Made by a program: the position numbers and the translations under genes. Below are positions 62,424 through 64,000 of a stretch of DNA of 64,000 nucleotides, one piece after another. The DNA is from Duganella sp. sic0402 (GTDB lineage: Bacteria > Pseudomonadota > Gammaproteobacteria > Burkholderiales > Burkholderiaceae_D). The stretch covers positions 62,001 to 126,000 of the forward strand of contig NZ_JAHUWK010000012.1 of NCBI RefSeq assembly GCF_019219065.1, in the 5' to 3' direction. Each line of letters opens with the position of its first letter. The first letter of the stretch is position 1. The notes under the pieces were generated by a model that did no database searches, was not told the origin of the DNA, and saw nothing but the letters and a program-made list of their open reading frames with translations.

Positions 62424-64000
62424 TTGAACCTGTCCACCGACCATCTGGCTATCCGTACCACCTGTGCCTACTGCGGCGTCGGCTGCGGCGTGCAGGCCAC
62501 GCCGAAGGGTGACGGCACCTTCGCCATCGCCGGTGACAAGCAGCATCCTGCCAATATGGGCCGTCTGTGCGTGAAAGGCTCGGCGCTGGGTGAAACCGTG
62601 GGACTGGAAGGCCGCCTGCTTTACCCGCAAGTACGCGAAGCCGATGGACTGCGCCGCGTATCGTGGGATCAGGCGCTGGACAAGGTGGCCGGCGAGTGGC
62701 AGCGCATCATCGCCGAACATGGCCCTGACGCAGTGGCGCTGTATGTCTCCGGCCAGCTGCTGACCGAGGACTACTACGTCGCCAACAAACTGATGAAGGG
62801 CTATGTCGGCAGTGCCAATATCGACACCAACTCGCGCCTGTGCATGTCGTCCGCCGTAGCGGGCTACAAGCGCGCCTTTGGCGAAGACCTGGTGCCGGTC
62901 TGCTACGAAGACCTGGAACTGGCCGATATGATTGTGCTGGTCGGCTCCAACACGGCGTGGTGCCACCCCATCCTGTTCCAGCGCATCTTGAAGGCGAAAG
63001 AAGCGCGCCCGGAAATGAAGCTGGTGGTGATCGATCCGCGCCGCACCGCCACCTGCGAGCTGGCTGACCTGCACCTGCCGGTCAAGGCGGGCACCGATGT
63101 GTGGCTGTTCAATGGCTTGCTGAGCTATCTGTCACGCATCGGCGCCGTCGACCCGCGTTTCATCGAACAGCACACCAACGGCTTTGAAGCGGCGCTGGAC
63201 GTTGCGCATGCCGATTGCGCCGATCCTGCCGTGGTAGCCAAGATCTGCCGTATCGATCTGCCGTTGCTGCTGGAGTTCTACGAACTGTTCGCCGCCACCA
63301 GCAAGACCATTACGGCCTACTCGATGGGCGTGAATCAATCGTCGGCCGGCACCGACAAGGCCAACGCCATCATCAACTGCCACCTGGTCGGCGGGCGTAT
63401 CGGCAAGCCGGGCATGGGCCCGTTCTCGATCACCGGCCAGCCGAATGCCATGGGCGGGCGCGAAGTCGGCGGGCTTGCCAATATGCTGGCTGCGCACATG
63501 GACCTGGAGCGCGCCGAGCATCGGGACGTGGTGCAGACGTTCTGGGAATCGCCAGCCATGGCCGACAAAGGCGGCCTGAAAGCGGTGGATCTGTTCAACG
63601 CGATTGAAGAAGGCAAGGTCAAATCGGTGTGGGTGATCGCCACCAACCCCGTGGTCAGCATGCCGGATGCGGACCAGGTGCGACGCGCGCTGGGCAAGTG
63701 CGAGCTGGTGATCTCATCCGACATCATGCAGGATACCGACACCACCGTGTATGCCGACGTGCTGCTGCCGGCGCTGGGCTGGGGCGAAAAGGATGGCACG
63801 GTGACCAACTCCGAACGCCGCATTTCGCGCCAGCGCGCCTTCCTGGATGCACCGGGCGAGGCGCTGCCGGATTGGAAGATTCTGTCGCTGTTCGCGCAGC
63901 GCATGGGCTATCAGGGTTTCGATTTCTCCGGCCAGCACGCGGTGTTCGACGAGCATGCGCGCCTGAGCGGTTTCCGCAATAGCGTGGACGATGTACCGCG
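62424..64000 (+). CDS. nasA: Assimilatory nitrate reductase catalytic subunit (3' end outside window)
   Basis: About 525 codons of a molybdopterin enzyme are present and the frame is open at the window edge. The start is TTG at 62424 with AAGGAAT upstream; no ATG fits. The N-terminal [4Fe-4S] site is TTCAYCGVGCGV (Cys14, 17, 21) plus Cys in RLCVKG (near 48). The Mo-bisMGD domain is shown by ANIDTNSRLCMSSAVAGYKR, then LVGSNTAWCHPILFQRI and ITGQPNAMGGREVGGLANML. It reduces nitrate to nitrite for NirBD. Confidence 0.95.
   Translation, partial: MNLSTDHLAIRTTCAYCGVGCGVQATPKGDGTFAIAGDKQHPANMGRLCVKGSALGETVGLEGRLLYPQVREADGLRRVSWDQALDKVAGEWQRIIAEHGPDAVALYVSGQLLTEDYYVANKLMKGYVGSANIDTNSRLCMSSAVAGYKRAFGEDLVPVCYEDLELADMIVLVGSNTAWCHPILFQRILKAKEARPEMKLVVIDPRRTATCELADLHLPVKAGTDVWLFNGLLSYLSRIGAVDPRFIEQHTNGFEAALDVAHADCADPAVVAKICRIDLPLLLEFYELFAATSKTITAYSMGVNQSSAGTDKANAIINCHLVGGRIGKPGMGPFSITGQPNAMGGREVGGLANMLAAHMDLERAEHRDVVQTFWESPAMADKGGLKAVDLFNAIEEGKVKSVWVIATNPVVSMPDADQVRRALGKCELVISSDIMQDTDTTVYADVLLPALGWGEKDGTVTNSERRISRQRAFLDAPGEALPDWKILSLFAQRMGYQGFDFSGQHAVFDEHARLSGFRNSVDDVP

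Overview
The window looks like a GC-rich chromosomal segment of a betaproteobacterium of the Burkholderiales, most likely Oxalobacteraceae (Massilia/Duganella/Janthinobacterium-like). The basis is the block nadK-recN-hemH-grpE-dnaK-dnaJ, the pcm-rhodanese-tolC block, and the assimilatory nitrate genes with NasT-type antitermination. The genus is an inference from gene content. No tRNA, rRNA or CRISPR array was seen.

Region 1 (1-25585) is a catabolic and sensing locus. A TonB-dependent receptor (partial) and an AraC regulator are read leftward. A rightward operon of about 15 kb then encodes two decarboxylases of the 4,5-dihydroxyphthalate-decarboxylase type, a LigJ-like 4-oxalomesaconate hydratase, a LigI-like amidohydrolase, an MFS importer, a LigB-type extradiol dioxygenase, an HpcH/HpaI aldolase and a ThDP enzyme. 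It continues with an envelope module (DUF1302, DUF1329, YCF48-like propeller, MMPL/RND transporter) and ends in a second, paralogous AraC regulator. A TAT-exported beta-propeller protein and a chemoreceptor-MFS-lactonase operon follow. A 36-bp element (31/36 identical) precedes both the catabolic operon and the chemoreceptor operon, and a weaker ungapped match lies before the TonB receptor. Import, ring cleavage and chemotaxis therefore look like one AraC-controlled regulon for an aromatic (gallate- or phthalate-like) compound. The substrate is not known.

Region 2 (25586-28080) is an AT-richer scar. It holds the 3' end of an IS3-family element, an unrecognised 431-aa protein with an HEPN-like motif, a 474-bp internally deleted IS21-type element, a regulator gene cut off by that element, and an orphan 22-bp palindrome beside 19-bp tandem repeats.

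Region 3 (28081-46101) is mostly core: a TetR regulator, pcm, rhodanese, tolC, an SDR, a membrane protein, gloA, a sugar dehydrogenase, a DUF3667 protein, nadK, recN, hemH, grpE, dnaK, dnaJ, a beta-carbonic anhydrase and a DUF2236 protein. Sigma-32-type promoters precede grpE and dnaK.

Region 4 (46222-64000) handles sulfonate-type and nitrate nutrients. A TauD-like dioxygenase sits with an SsuABC/TauABC-type transporter. The nitrate genes follow: nasT, nrtABC, a small P-box/chemoreceptor-like protein, then (after three unrelated leftward genes) an MFS nitrate transporter, nirB, nirD, a flavoprotein and the start of nasA. Both nitrate transcription units carry a sigma-54 promoter and a two-hairpin ANTAR antiterminator leader whose second hairpin overlaps an intrinsic terminator. 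This gives nitrogen-limitation control plus nitrate-responsive read-through by NasT.
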